The notes under the pieces: model-generated
What the model saw: only the letters and a program-made list of their open reading frames with translations
Told to the model about the DNA's origin: nothing
Databases searched by the model: none
From: an uncultured Sphingomonas sp.
GTDB taxonomy: Bacteria; Pseudomonadota; Alphaproteobacteria; Sphingomonadales; Sphingomonadaceae
Reading direction: 5' to 3'
NCBI GenBank assembly: GCA_913776045.1
Contig: CAJYOI010000041.1
Coordinates: forward strand, 184,474-248,473
DNA length: 64,000 nt
Position numbers and translations under genes: made by a program
Part shown: positions 44,834 through 53,662 of the stretch, in pieces
Position numbering within the stretch: position 1 is the first letter of the stretch
How the letters are laid out: each line of letters begins with the position of its first letter

Positions 44834-47041
44834 CTACTTGGGGCCGGCTCCAACCGTTCTATCCAGGAAGTTCAGGATCGTCGTCCAGACATGGATGTCG
44901 CGGCTCGCGCTGTGGGTCTTGCCGGGATAGAACATCATTTCGAACGGCGTGTTCGTCGCCTGCATTTTGGCGGCGAAGGCAGTGGAATTGTCGAGCACGA
45001 CATTGTCGTCGGCCATGCCGTGGATCAGCAACAGCGGATCGCTGATCTTCGGCCCGTCCTCGACCGCTGCGGACTTCGCATAGGCCGCCTTGTCACGGCC
45101 CTTCGGATCGGTGCCCATGTAGCGTTCGGTATAGTGGGTGTCGTACAGTTCCCACCTGGTCACCGGCGCGCCGGAGATGCCAGCCGCATAGACGCCCGGG
45201 TTAGCCTCCAGCATCTTCAGCGTCATGTAGCCGCCATAGGACCAGCCGTAGGTCGCAATACGTTTCGGATCGACGAAGTCCAGCGTCTTCAGATAGTCGA
45301 CGCCGGCGAGCTGATCGCGAACCTCAACCCCGCCCATCGCGTGCCAGATCGCATCCTCGAACGCCTTGCCGCGGTTCGCCGAGCCGCGGTTGTCGATCAT
45401 GAAGACGATGTAGCCCTTGTCGACCAGCAGCTGATGCAGCGGCGGGCCCCAGTTGCGCGTCACCGTCTGGCTGTGCGGGCCGCCGTAATGTTCGAAGAAG
45501 ACCGGGTATGTCTTGCCCGGCTCCAGCTTCGGGGTCAGCATTTCCCAATAGAGCGTTTCGCCGTCCGCGGTCTTCAGGCTGCCGAACTTCGTCTCGGCGT
45601 GGCCCGACAGATAGGGGTGATAGGGATGCCCCGGCCGGACGGCATTTTCGTTGATCCACGACAGCCGCTTGCCGCTGCCGTCGGCCAGATAGACCTGCGT
45701 CGGCTGGGTCGGGTTGGAGCGCTCGACGATGAAGCGGGTCGCGCTGCTGTCGGCGGTGGCGTTATTCCACCAGCCCGCCTCGGTCAGTCGCGTCGTCGCC
45801 AGCGATTTCAGGTCGAGCGCGTAGATGTGGCGTTCAAGCGCGCCATCCTTATTGCCGTTGAAATAGAGCTTTCCGCCCTGTTCATCGACGCCGTTCAGCC
45901 CCGCGACTTCCCAAGCCCCCTTGGTCAGCTGCGTCCACTTACCCGTGGCGAAGCGATAGAGGTGACCATGGCCGTCGCGTTCCGACCACCAGATGATGCT
46001 GCCGTCCTGCATCGGCACGAAAACGTTCGACAGGTTGACCCAGCTCTTCGGCCCCGACTTTTCGGTGAAGAGCACGCTGGAGGCGCCGGTCGCCGGATCG
46101 ACCTTCAGCACGTCGAGCACGGTCTGCTCGCGGTTCTGGCGCTGGACGTACAGCGTATTGCCGTCGGGCGCCCACTTCACGCGGGCGAGATAGATGTCAC
46201 GATCCTTGCCCAGATCGACCTTGACCGATCCCGTTCCGTCCGGGCGCATGACATACAGGTCGACCAGCACGTTAGACGTGCCGGCGGCGGGATAGCGTTG
46301 TTCGAACACCTTGGTGTCCTCCGCCCCGATCGCGGCGCGGACGACGGTGCCGACCGGTGCTTCGTCGAAGCGTTCGACCGCGACGTAGCGCTCGTCGGGC
46401 GACCACCAATAGCCGGTCGTGCGGTCCATTTCCTCCTGCGCGACGAATTCGGCCTCACCCCAGTGCACCGTTCCGGCGCCGTCGGGGGTGATCTTGCGCG
46501 CGTCGCCACCGTTCAGGTCGGAGACGTAGAGGTTCTGGTCGCGCACGAAGCTGAGATACTGGCCGCGCGGGCTGACCAGCGGATTGAGCTCGCCGCCCGG
46601 AGTGTTCGTCAGCCGCGTGACCTTGCCGTCGAGCGTCGCGAGATACAGGTCGCCGTCGAGCGGCACCAGGATCGACGTGCCGTCCGACGACCATTGATAG
46701 GCGACGATGCCGCGCTGGCCGCCGATGCGCGCGCGTTCGCGCTGCATCTTTTCGGCCTCGCTGAGTTCAGCGCCGCTACCGACCTTCTTGCTGTCGACCA
46801 GCATCCGCCACTGGCCCGTGCTGGTGTCCATCGCCCAGAGGTCAAACCGATCCTTCTCCTCCGCCCGCGGGCGCAGCGAGGTGAGCAGGCGGCCGTCCGG
46901 CGACAGTTTCAGCGCGCGCGGTTGTTCGCCGGCCAGATTTGGGCTGGCGAAGACGCGTTGCAGCGTCAGGTCTTCGGCTTGGGCTGGCATGGTCATCAGG
47001 GCGACGGAAGCGGCGAGCGCCGCGAGAGAGGTGCGAAGCAT
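44834..47041 (-). CDS. S9 dipeptidyl peptidase IV-type serine peptidase
   Basis: 735-residue exported peptidase. Signal peptide MLRTSLAALAASVALMTMPAQA. An N-terminal eight-bladed propeller domain contains VAQEEMDRTTGYWWSPDERY, where the adjacent Glu residues match the substrate N-terminus site of DPP IV. The C-terminal alpha/beta hydrolase shows nucleophile in TYGWSYGGYMTLKML, Asp in HGMADDNVVLDN and His in PGKTHSASR. Should release Xaa-Pro dipeptides in the periplasm. ATG at 47041. The following minus-strand gene, in transcription order, is asd; no regulatory link seen. Confidence 0.93.
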   Translation of the reverse strand: MLRTSLAALAASVALMTMPAQAEDLTLQRVFASPNLAGEQPRALKLSPDGRLLTSLRPRAEEKDRFDLWAMDTSTGQWRMLVDSKKVGSGAELSEAEKMQRERARIGGQRGIVAYQWSSDGTSILVPLDGDLYLATLDGKVTRLTNTPGGELNPLVSPRGQYLSFVRDQNLYVSDLNGGDARKITPDGAGTVHWGEAEFVAQEEMDRTTGYWWSPDERYVAVERFDEAPVGTVVRAAIGAEDTKVFEQRYPAAGTSNVLVDLYVMRPDGTGSVKVDLGKDRDIYLARVKWAPDGNTLYVQRQNREQTVLDVLKVDPATGASSVLFTEKSGPKSWVNLSNVFVPMQDGSIIWWSERDGHGHLYRFATGKWTQLTKGAWEVAGLNGVDEQGGKLYFNGNKDGALERHIYALDLKSLATTRLTEAGWWNNATADSSATRFIVERSNPTQPTQVYLADGSGKRLSWINENAVRPGHPYHPYLSGHAETKFGSLKTADGETLYWEMLTPKLEPGKTYPVFFEHYGGPHSQTVTRNWGPPLHQLLVDKGYIVFMIDNRGSANRGKAFEDAIWHAMGGVEVRDQLAGVDYLKTLDFVDPKRIATYGWSYGGYMTLKMLEANPGVYAAGISGAPVTRWELYDTHYTERYMGTDPKGRDKAAYAKSAAVEDGPKISDPLLLIHGMADDNVVLDNSTAFAAKMQATNTPFEMMFYPGKTHSASRDIHVWTTILNFLDRTVGAGPK

Positions 47042-47081
47042 GGGGCGGAGCCTATCGAAGCCTCCGCCCCGCGCCAAGCGT

Positions 47082-48500
47082 TCAGGCGGCGACCGGCACG
47101 CCTCCCGCTACAAGCGGCGGGCGCTTGCGGATCGGCAGCGACTTGCGCGCGACGATTGACCGCCAGGCCCACTCGACCGGCGCGATGCGATAGTTCCGCA
47201 CGTACCAGTTGGCCGCGACCAGCAGCACCGCATTCACTGCAACCGCGGTCAGCATCAGCGCCATCCATCCCTGCGTGCCGTACAGGCCCAGGGCGAACGG
47301 CGGATAGAGGATCCACAGGCAGATGATCGTCTGCGCGATGTAGATCGTCAGAGCAGTCCGCCCCGCCGCCTCGAACGGTCGCAGCAGCTTCATGCCGAAT
47401 GGGGTCGTCAAAAGCAGATAGACGAGCCCAACATGACCCAGCGTGGTCGTCAGGCGGGCGACTTCAGACAGCGACCACATGATCGACGGCGCATCGTCGA
47501 AGCGCATCATGTCCAACGCACCGACCGTGCGGCTGCCCAGACCGATCGCATAGCTGGCCACCGTCATCCGTACGTAGAACGCCCGCGACCGCAGGCCCTG
47601 GATTATGCCCCATTTGTACAACGCCGCACCGATCAGCATAGTCGCGGCGGATTCCCAGATGCTGAAGACCTCCAGCCCTTCCTTCTCTATATAGAGGAAG
47701 AAACCCCAGGCCGCGGAGGCCCAGGTCCCGAATGTGCCCGTCGCGTCGCTGCGCGCGACATCCTCGGCAGCGATTTTCGCGCGCTCCTCCGCCTTTGCCT
47801 TTTCGCGCTCGGCGCGGCGATCGAGTTCCTTCTTTAGGGTCTCGGCCTGCGCCTTGGTCAGCACCTGCCCGTTCGCCTTGGCCGTTTCCAGCCGCGCGAC
47901 TTCGGCACGCTGTCCCGGCACGATCAGATATCCGACGCCACCGCCGACCAGCTGAAGCAGCGCCATGCTGAGGCCGATCCCGAGCAAGGTCTTGGGCCCC
48001 AATCGACGGAACAGCACGGCAACCAACGCGGCGATGCCGTAGGTATGCAGAATATCGCCCGGCCACAGCAGGATGAACACGTGGATCAGGCCGAACAGGA
48101 ACAGCACGATGTTGCGCCATGCATAGCTGCGCAGGACCGGCCACGGACCGAACAGTCGGCGTACGATACGGCCCATCCGGCTTTCCGGCGGCACAACCGC
48201 GATGGCACCTGCCGCACGGTCGGTCAGTATGACCATCCCGACACCGAACAGCATCTCCAGCAGGCAACGTGCGGTACCATCGGCAAGCACTTCGCGCAGG
48301 AACCACGCGAGCCGATCGGCCTGCGACCAGCCGACGTGGCGGATATCCTGCGCCCAGAACGCCCAGATCGACGCGCCCATGTCGTTGATGTTCATGAACA
48401 GGATGCCGAGGATCGCCAGCCCGCGCAGGATGTCTATCCCGGCTAGGCGCGGCGCACCGTCCGGTTCCGCCGCAGTGGTCATCGTAGTCGCATCGGTCAT
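47082..48500 (-). CDS. DUF418 membrane protein
   Basis: 472-residue polytopic inner-membrane protein. It starts with RLAGIDILRGLAILGILFMN, the N-terminal heparan-alpha-glucosaminide/DUF418 opening, contains several further hydrophobic spans, and ends with the DUF418 region (FEAAGRTALTIYIAQTIICL, WILYPPFALGLYG). A charged cytoplasmic coiled section (KKELDRRAEREKAKAEERAK) interrupts the middle, which is unusually long and highly charged. A GGGGGAGA ribosome site precedes the ATG at 48500. Function of DUF418 proteins is unknown; acyltransferase relation is possible. Confidence 0.88.
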   Translation of the reverse strand: MTDATTMTTAAEPDGAPRLAGIDILRGLAILGILFMNINDMGASIWAFWAQDIRHVGWSQADRLAWFLREVLADGTARCLLEMLFGVGMVILTDRAAGAIAVVPPESRMGRIVRRLFGPWPVLRSYAWRNIVLFLFGLIHVFILLWPGDILHTYGIAALVAVLFRRLGPKTLLGIGLSMALLQLVGGGVGYLIVPGQRAEVARLETAKANGQVLTKAQAETLKKELDRRAEREKAKAEERAKIAAEDVARSDATGTFGTWASAAWGFFLYIEKEGLEVFSIWESAATMLIGAALYKWGIIQGLRSRAFYVRMTVASYAIGLGSRTVGALDMMRFDDAPSIMWSLSEVARLTTTLGHVGLVYLLLTTPFGMKLLRPFEAAGRTALTIYIAQTIICLWILYPPFALGLYGTQGWMALMLTAVAVNAVLLVAANWYVRNYRIAPVEWAWRSIVARKSLPIRKRPPLVAGGVPVAA

Positions 48501-48548
48501 AAAATGTCTCCCCCCGGAGTGTATGGGGAGCGTAGCACACTTCGCCGA

Positions 48549-49637
48549 TCACGCAAGTGCACGCGTCTTCCGCTTTCGCCGATTGAGCCACGCGATTAGG
48601 CCGGTGGCATAGAACATCGGCAGACTGAGCCCCAGCAGCAGCACCATCGTCCGTCCGACGACGCCCAACGCCTCGCCAGAATGGACCGCGAAGGCAGCAT
48701 CAGCCAGGCGATTGGCAATCGGTGCCGTCAGCGGATCGTAGCGTCCGATCACGCGGCCGGTGGCAGCATCGATGGTGACGCTGCTGGTGCCCGACAGGTG
48801 TCGAAGCTCGCCGCGTTGGCGCAGGCGGACGGTATAGGCATTCCCCTTCGTCGACGGCAACATCACGCGGAACAGGCGCGCCTTCGGGAACTGTCCTTGC
48901 GCAATCTCATATGCGCGCTGTGGCCCGACGATGTCGCCCGTCCCCGGCGCGACGTGAGCGGGCATCTCGAAGCGCACCCAGCGCGCGACGAGCGGACGCA
49001 GGTCGGATGCGAAGATCAGCCAGGCGCCGGTCAGGGTCATAAAAACGAAGCCGGCCGACGCCAGCAGGCCCGCGCCGCGATGCCAGCCGTACAGACGCTG
49101 CGCCGGGCTTTTCCACCGTCGCGGGTCGAACACGATCCGCCACCCGCCGCCCCGAGGCCAAGCGAGCCACAGACCCATCAGGGCGGCGCCAAGCAGAAAC
49201 AGCCCCGATATACCGATCAACGTCTCTCCAGCGTCGTGCAACAACAGCGCTTCGTGCAGTTGATACAACCAGCGCCACGCCGCGCAGTCCGCACCCGGCA
49301 GCGTCGGGTCCGTATCCCGCACCGCCAGCACCCGTGCGGTGGCGGCATCGATCAGCACCGTGCGTTTGTCGCTACGGTCGACTGCCAGCACGGTACCAGC
49401 GGTGTCGCGGACGCCGATGCGGATCAGATCATCCGCCCCGCCGGCGGACTGCGCGACGCGGTCGAGCGACACCATCGGTCCTGGGGTCCCCCGCAAACCT
49501 ATCGTCCGGTCAATGTCGCGGTGATAGACCAGCAGCGCCCCCGTCGCACCCTGCACCGCCCAAACCGCGCCGATCGTCAGCCCCAGCCACAAATGGGCCT
49601 TGACGAGGCACCGGCGCAGGCGGGCGCGTGGTTTCAC
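48549..49637 (-). CDS. PepSY-domain iron-regulated membrane protein (PiuB-like)
   Basis: 362-residue membrane protein of the PepSY_TM family, found next to siderophore receptors and thought to reduce or process ferri-siderophores. N-terminal HLWLGLTIGAVWAVQGATGA, YHRDIDRTIG, a middle pair of spans near LIGISGLFLLGAALMGLWLA with the PiuB-like PRGGGWRIVFDPRRW, and the last segment at GRTMVLLLGLSLPMFYATGL. Starts with GTG at 49637, which overlaps the stop of the TonB receptor (GTGA, 49634-49637). The shared promoter suggests iron control by the Fur-like site upstream of the receptor. Confidence 0.87.
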   Translation of the reverse strand: MKPRARLRRCLVKAHLWLGLTIGAVWAVQGATGALLVYHRDIDRTIGLRGTPGPMVSLDRVAQSAGGADDLIRIGVRDTAGTVLAVDRSDKRTVLIDAATARVLAVRDTDPTLPGADCAAWRWLYQLHEALLLHDAGETLIGISGLFLLGAALMGLWLAWPRGGGWRIVFDPRRWKSPAQRLYGWHRGAGLLASAGFVFMTLTGAWLIFASDLRPLVARWVRFEMPAHVAPGTGDIVGPQRAYEIAQGQFPKARLFRVMLPSTKGNAYTVRLRQRGELRHLSGTSSVTIDAATGRVIGRYDPLTAPIANRLADAAFAVHSGEALGVVGRTMVLLLGLSLPMFYATGLIAWLNRRKRKTRALA

Positions 49638-51733
49638 AGCGCGATCCGGGTCGTGACCTTCACCTGCCGAGGCAGGCCGACGCCGAGCAGGGTGTTGCCC
49701 GCCGCGCTCCAATAGCGTTCGTCGGTCAGGTTATCGGCATTGATCTGGAAGGTGAGCGGCTTGCCGCCGACCGGGGCGGTGTAGCGCAGCGACGCCGAAT
49801 AGGTGGTATAGCCATCGACGAACGCCTGATTCAGCGCATTCGCTGCCCGATCCCCGACGTAATAGCCGCCGCCGCCGATCGCCAAGCCGGGAAGTGCCGG
49901 CACGCGATATTCGGCATACAGACTGCCGGTCCATTCCGGCGTATTCTCCGGCCGCTTCCCGATCAGCGCCACCGGCGTCGCGTTGCGCACCCGCGCATCG
50001 AGATATTGGCCCGACGCGTAGATCGACAGGTGCCGAGTGACTTCGCCGGTCAACGATCCCTCGATCCCTTGATACCGCGACCGGCCGGCGAGCTTGAAGA
50101 CGTTGTCCGACGGGTCGAGGAACGCGAACGGCCGGATGATCCTAAACCCCGCCACTTGCAGCGTCACGCCGGCCAGTGCTTCGGCCTTCACCCCCGCCTC
50201 ATATTGCCGCGACACGGCGGGCTCGAGCACCTGCACGCTATTGGCCGCCGCGATCGGTGCCGTGCCGCCCTCTTCCAATCCTTCGAGATAGGTTGCGTAA
50301 AGGCTTATGTTGCGCACCGGCTTCACAACGGCGGCAATCGAAGGCGTCCAGCGATCGCGTTCGAACCCGCTGGCGATGCCCACGGTCGACACCGCACGAC
50401 TGCGATAATCGCTGTAGCGGGCGCCCACCATCAGTTCGACCGGCCCCAGGACAGCACGGTCGGTCACATATGCTCCGCGGTCGCGGACGGTGATGGGCGC
50501 GGTCGTGAAAACCGTTGGCGCGGCGACCTGCACGTCGCGCGGATCGAAGTAATTCTGCGCGACGGTCAGCGCGGTGCCGTTGCGCCCGTTCTGGAACCGC
50601 CAAGTGCTGTTGATACCGGCGATGATGTTGTGGATGATCGGGCCCGTCGCAAAGGCACCGGCGACCTCGGCGCGAAGGATGCGATTGCGATACTTCTGGT
50701 CACGCGTACGGAACACACGCAGCGTGCCGTTGCCGTAATTGGCGCCGGGACGGAAATCGGCGCTTTCCAGCTGACTGAAGTCACGATCGCGCATCGTTAC
50801 CGCCTGCCCTGCCTCGACCGTCAGCGCGACCTGACGCGACAGGCGGACATCGACCCGGCCCAGCACATCGGTCGCGCTTGCAGCATAGCGCAGGTTCTTG
50901 CCGCCCAGGTTCGCCCGCGGATCGGCGATCGGGGGCAACACGATCCGCCCACCGGACGCAGAGGGCAACTGGATCGCCGCGGTTTCGGTGATGTCCTTGT
51001 TTACGTGCTCGACATCGACCCGCGCGGTTATCGCGTCGCTGATCTGCCAGTCGGCCGCCGCCGCTGCCATAAAGCGCTGCCCATCGACCCGCGCGACCCC
51101 CGTCTCCAGCAGCCCCGCCGCGCCGTTCACCCGCAGCCCGAAACGGTCGGTGATCCGCCTGGAGACATCTGCCGCGGCATAGGCCGCACCATGTTCGCTG
51201 ACGCTGGCGGTGACTTCGGTCAGATCGCGCGTCGGGCGCTTGGTGACCATGTTGACGATCCCCGACGGCGGGGCATAGCCGTAATAGAGCGCGCCGACGC
51301 CTTTCAGCACTTCGACACGGTCCTTGTTCTCGATCGGCAAGTCGATCAGGTTCACGGTCGGAAGCACGCCGTTCAGGCGATAGCTGGTGCGGTTCTCGAC
51401 CAGGATGCCGCGGATCGCGACATTGTCGTACGCCGATCCGTTCAGCTGAGCGCGGCTGACGCCTGCGGTGTTGCGCAGCGCATCGAACAGGCCGCTCGCC
51501 GCCTGCGCGCGCAGCAGTTCATTCGGCACGACGTTGATCGTCAGCGGAACATCGACCACGCGCGCATTCCGGAAGGTACCGACCTGGACCAAGTCCGCGC
51601 CGAAGCTGCCCATGCGGTCGGCGGTGACGACGACGTCCTCCAGCACCACCGCATCTTCACCCGCCGACCGATCCTGCGCCAGAGCGGGTGGCGCCATCGT
51701 CATGACGAACGCCGTCGAAATCAAAAATCGCAT
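49634..51733 (-). CDS. TonB-dependent siderophore receptor
   Basis: 699-residue outer-membrane receptor. Signal peptide MRFLISTAFVMTMAPPALAQ; the plug domain contains VVVTADRMG, DALRNTAGVSRAQLNGSAYD and RVEVLKGVGALYYGYAPPSG; the barrel follows, with the conserved last third (YTTYSASLRYTAPVGGKPLT, LTDERYWSAAGNTLLGVGLP) and a C-terminal TRIAL ending. The family fits ferric siderophore uptake. The coupled PepSY gene downstream and the Fur-box-like sequence upstream support an iron-starvation role. No siderophore synthesis genes are in view. Confidence 0.94.
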   Translation of the reverse strand: MRFLISTAFVMTMAPPALAQDRSAGEDAVVLEDVVVTADRMGSFGADLVQVGTFRNARVVDVPLTINVVPNELLRAQAASGLFDALRNTAGVSRAQLNGSAYDNVAIRGILVENRTSYRLNGVLPTVNLIDLPIENKDRVEVLKGVGALYYGYAPPSGIVNMVTKRPTRDLTEVTASVSEHGAAYAAADVSRRITDRFGLRVNGAAGLLETGVARVDGQRFMAAAAADWQISDAITARVDVEHVNKDITETAAIQLPSASGGRIVLPPIADPRANLGGKNLRYAASATDVLGRVDVRLSRQVALTVEAGQAVTMRDRDFSQLESADFRPGANYGNGTLRVFRTRDQKYRNRILRAEVAGAFATGPIIHNIIAGINSTWRFQNGRNGTALTVAQNYFDPRDVQVAAPTVFTTAPITVRDRGAYVTDRAVLGPVELMVGARYSDYRSRAVSTVGIASGFERDRWTPSIAAVVKPVRNISLYATYLEGLEEGGTAPIAAANSVQVLEPAVSRQYEAGVKAEALAGVTLQVAGFRIIRPFAFLDPSDNVFKLAGRSRYQGIEGSLTGEVTRHLSIYASGQYLDARVRNATPVALIGKRPENTPEWTGSLYAEYRVPALPGLAIGGGGYYVGDRAANALNQAFVDGYTTYSASLRYTAPVGGKPLTFQINADNLTDERYWSAAGNTLLGVGLPRQVKVTTRIAL

Positions 51734-51758
51734 TTGAGCCCCTTTGTGGAGAGGCGCT

Positions 51759-51778
51759 AATGCGACTTGCTCTCATTT
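51759..51778 (-). promoter_or_regulatory. Fur-box-like site upstream of the siderophore receptor
   Basis: On the minus strand the sequence AAATGAGAGCAAGTCGCATT lies 26 bases before the receptor ATG. It resembles the Fur-box pattern AAATGAGAATNATTCGCATT seen in many proteobacteria, with both outer halves intact. An iron-dependent repressor there would control the receptor and the coupled PepSY gene. Confidence 0.65.
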
Positions 51779-51809
51779 GCAAGCTGAGTGAGGTAAATCT
51801 GTAAACGAA

Positions 51810-51841
51810 AAGAGCCGCCTCCCTCGCGGAAGACGGCTCTT
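51810..51841 (-). terminator. Rho-independent terminator after rplS
   Basis: Inverted repeat AAGAGCCG / CGGCTCTT (51810-51817 and 51834-51841) with inner pairing. On the minus strand it is followed by a short T-run (TTTTC), 27 bases past the rplS stop at 51868. It should end the trmD-rplS transcript before the receptor gene. Confidence 0.8.
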
Positions 51842-51867
51842 CGCAAAACCCAGATGGGCAGCGCGGC

Positions 51868-52257
51868 TTATTCGGCCGCAGCAGCCTCGGTCGGGCGGGT
51901 GTCGCGACGCTCGGCGATACGCGCCGACTTGCCGGTACGACCACGCAGATAGTACAGCTTGGCACGACGCACGACACCGCGACGAACGACGGTGATGCTG
52001 TCGATGTTCGGCGAATACAGCGGGAAGACACGCTCCACGCCTTCGCCGAAGCTGATCTTGCGGACGGTGAAGCTCGAACCCATGCCCTTGTTGGCGCGCG
52101 CGATGCACACACCTTCATAAGCCTGAACGCGGGTACGCTCGCCTTCGACGACGCGCACGCCGACACGCAGCGTATCGCCCGGGCGGAATTCCGGAACCGA
52201 CTTGCTGTCGTTGAACTTGGCGATCTGCTCGGCTTCGAGCTGCTGAATGATGTTCAT
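51868..52257 (-). CDS. rplS: Large ribosomal subunit protein bL19
   Basis: 129-residue ribosomal protein bL19 at the 30S-50S interface. [20 protein letters not shown] at the start, [40 protein letters not shown] and [20 protein letters not shown] match the family; a short Ala/Glu C-terminal tail follows [10 protein letters not shown]. The ATG at 52257 overlaps the trmD stop (ATGA, 52254-52257). Normally it ends an rpsP-rimM-trmD-rplS run; here only trmD precedes it directly. Confidence 0.97.
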   Translation of the reverse strand: MNIIQQLEAEQIAKFNDSKSVPEFRPGDTLRVGVRVVEGERTRVQAYEGVCIARANKGMGSSFTVRKISFGEGVERVFPLYSPNIDSITVVRRGVVRRAKLYYLRGRTGKSARIAERRDTRPTEAAAAE

Positions 52258-52991
52258 ACCAAATCGTCCTCTGACGGTTGCCGCGCGCCAGAGGGAGGGT
52301 GGACCCGAACGCCGGTATGGCGCTCCCACAGGTCTGGCCTCCGTAGCCGTGTATCGGTCTCGGCCTGCGCTTTCCGCCAGGCCGCGATCTTCGCATGATC
52401 CCCCGATCGCAGCACTTGCGGGATCGTGCGGCCCTCCCACTCGACGGGTCGGGTGTAGTGTGGATATTCGAGAAGGCCGCTTTCGAAGCTTTCGTCATCC
52501 CCACTGAGGGCCGCGCCCATTACGCCGGGAAGCAGCCGAATGCAAGCATCGAGCAGGACGAGCGCCCCCATCTCGCCGCCCGAGAGGATATAGTCGCCGA
52601 TCGATACCGGTTCGACCTCGCGCCCCTCGAAGATTCGTTCGTCGAACCCTTCGAACCGACCGCACAGGATGGCTACCCCCGGCCCCGCCGCCAGCGCGCG
52701 TACCCGCGCCTGGGTCAGTGGCGCCCCACGTGGGCTCATCGCCAGCACCGGCACGACGTCGGTCACGCTGTCGATCGCCGCGGCCAGCACGTCGGCGCGC
52801 AGCACCATCCCCGCCCCGCCCCCGGCCGGCGTGTCGTCGACCGTCCGGTGCCGGTCGATCGCGAAGTCGCGAATCTGCGTGGTCTTGAGCGACCATTTCC
52901 CCTCCTTCAGCGCCCGCCCGGCAAGCGACGTGCCGAGCGGACCGGGGAACATCTCCGGGTAGAGCGTCAGGATGGTGGCGGCGAAGGTCAT
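52254..52991 (-). CDS. trmD: tRNA (guanine-N1)-methyltransferase
   Basis: Essential SPOUT methyltransferase that makes m1G37 in tRNAs to prevent frameshifting. 245 residues. Conserved stretches: [58 protein letters not shown] and [20 protein letters not shown] (SAM-binding knot), then [20 protein letters not shown]. The ATG at 52991 overlaps the stop of the vapC toxin gene (ATGA, 52988-52991); no free upstream region exists, so trmD translation depends on, or at least follows, vapC. Upstream rimM lies more than 4 kb away. Confidence 0.96.
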   Translation of the reverse strand: MTFAATILTLYPEMFPGPLGTSLAGRALKEGKWSLKTTQIRDFAIDRHRTVDDTPAGGGAGMVLRADVLAAAIDSVTDVVPVLAMSPRGAPLTQARVRALAAGPGVAILCGRFEGFDERIFEGREVEPVSIGDYILSGGEMGALVLLDACIRLLPGVMGAALSGDDESFESGLLEYPHYTRPVEWEGRTIPQVLRSGDHAKIAAWRKAQAETDTRLRRPDLWERHTGVRVHPPSGARQPSEDDLV

Positions 52992-53362
52992 GCAGTCCAA
53001 TTCTCGACGCGCAGGCCGGGGATATCCGCGAAATGCGCTATGTTGTCGGTTACCAGTGTCAGCTGAAGGGCCAGCGCGTGTGCGGCAATCAGCCGGTCGT
53101 AACTCGCGCGGCGAAAGGGAAGCCCGGCATAAGCGATTGCGGCTGTGGCGTCGAAATCGACGATCGGCACCTCTTCGACGAAGGCGTGCAGGACCGCTAT
53201 CGCGGGGGGCTTTGCCTGAATGCAGCCGAAGGCGACTTCGGCGTAAACGATCGACGACATCACCATGTCGCCGGCGTTGCAGTCAGCCATTCGCCGGCGC
53301 AGCGGCTCGCCGATCGCCAGCGCCGCGCCGATGACGATATTGGAATCGAGCAGATACTTCAC
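52988..53362 (-). CDS. vapC: VapC-type PIN-domain toxin
   Basis: 124-residue PIN-domain ribonuclease. The acidic active site is intact: Asp6 in LLDSNIVIG, Glu42 in [10 protein letters not shown], Asp89 in [16 protein letters not shown], and Asp106 in LVTDNIAHF. Family members cleave tRNA or rRNA and are neutralised by a partner antitoxin. The start overlaps the vapB stop (ATGA, 53359-53362) and the stop overlaps trmD. A complete, apparently active toxin gene is thus in the middle of a translation operon. Confidence 0.92.
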   Translation of the reverse strand: MKYLLDSNIVIGAALAIGEPLRRRMADCNAGDMVMSSIVYAEVAFGCIQAKPPAIAVLHAFVEEVPIVDFDATAAIAYAGLPFRRASYDRLIAAHALALQLTLVTDNIAHFADIPGLRVENWTA

Positions 53363-53631
53363 GCACTGCCATCCTCGTCTCCAAGCAGGCGCCGCGGCTC
53401 GAACACGCGGTCTTCGTCCGGGATAAGTGCCAGGCCCAAACCGATCGCGGATCCCCAGATTTTATCGACGTTGAATTTCCGTTTCGGCGCGTCGGTGGGC
53501 TCCAGAATGAACTTACCCGCCTCTTCCCGCACCCGCATCTGCGCGCCTTCCGTCACCCCAAGCGCCTTCGGCAGCCGCAGGGCTACCGAATTGCCCGACT
53601 TGAACGTCTTCGCCAGATATTCCTTCGTCAT
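53359..53631 (-). CDS. vapB: VapB/AbrB-type antitoxin
   Basis: 90-residue antitoxin. The N-terminal swapped-hairpin (AbrB/SpoVT) DNA-binding domain is readable: KTFKSGNSVALRLPKALGVT, QMRVREEAGKFILEP. The C-terminal half (WGSAIGLGLALIPDEDRVFE) should bind and block VapC. Overlaps vapC by 4 bp. A 21-bp palindrome sits 10 bases upstream, as expected for autoregulation by the complex. The gene is close to the 3' end of the beta-lactamase-family gene. Confidence 0.9.
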   Translation of the reverse strand: MTKEYLAKTFKSGNSVALRLPKALGVTEGAQMRVREEAGKFILEPTDAPKRKFNVDKIWGSAIGLGLALIPDEDRVFEPRRLLGDEDGSA

Positions 53632-53640
53632 CCCGTAAAT

Positions 53641-53661
53641 GTATATACGCTCCGTATATAC
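53641..53661. promoter_or_regulatory. VapB autoregulatory operator
   Basis: GTATATACG-CTC-CGTATATAC, a perfect inverted repeat with 9-bp arms and 3-bp centre, which also contains a direct repeat of GTATATACG. It occupies the whole space between vapB (start 53631) and the stop of the upstream hydrolase gene (53663). It is the only AT-rich stretch in the area, consistent with a promoter-operator. Confidence 0.75.
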
Positions 53662-53662
53662 G

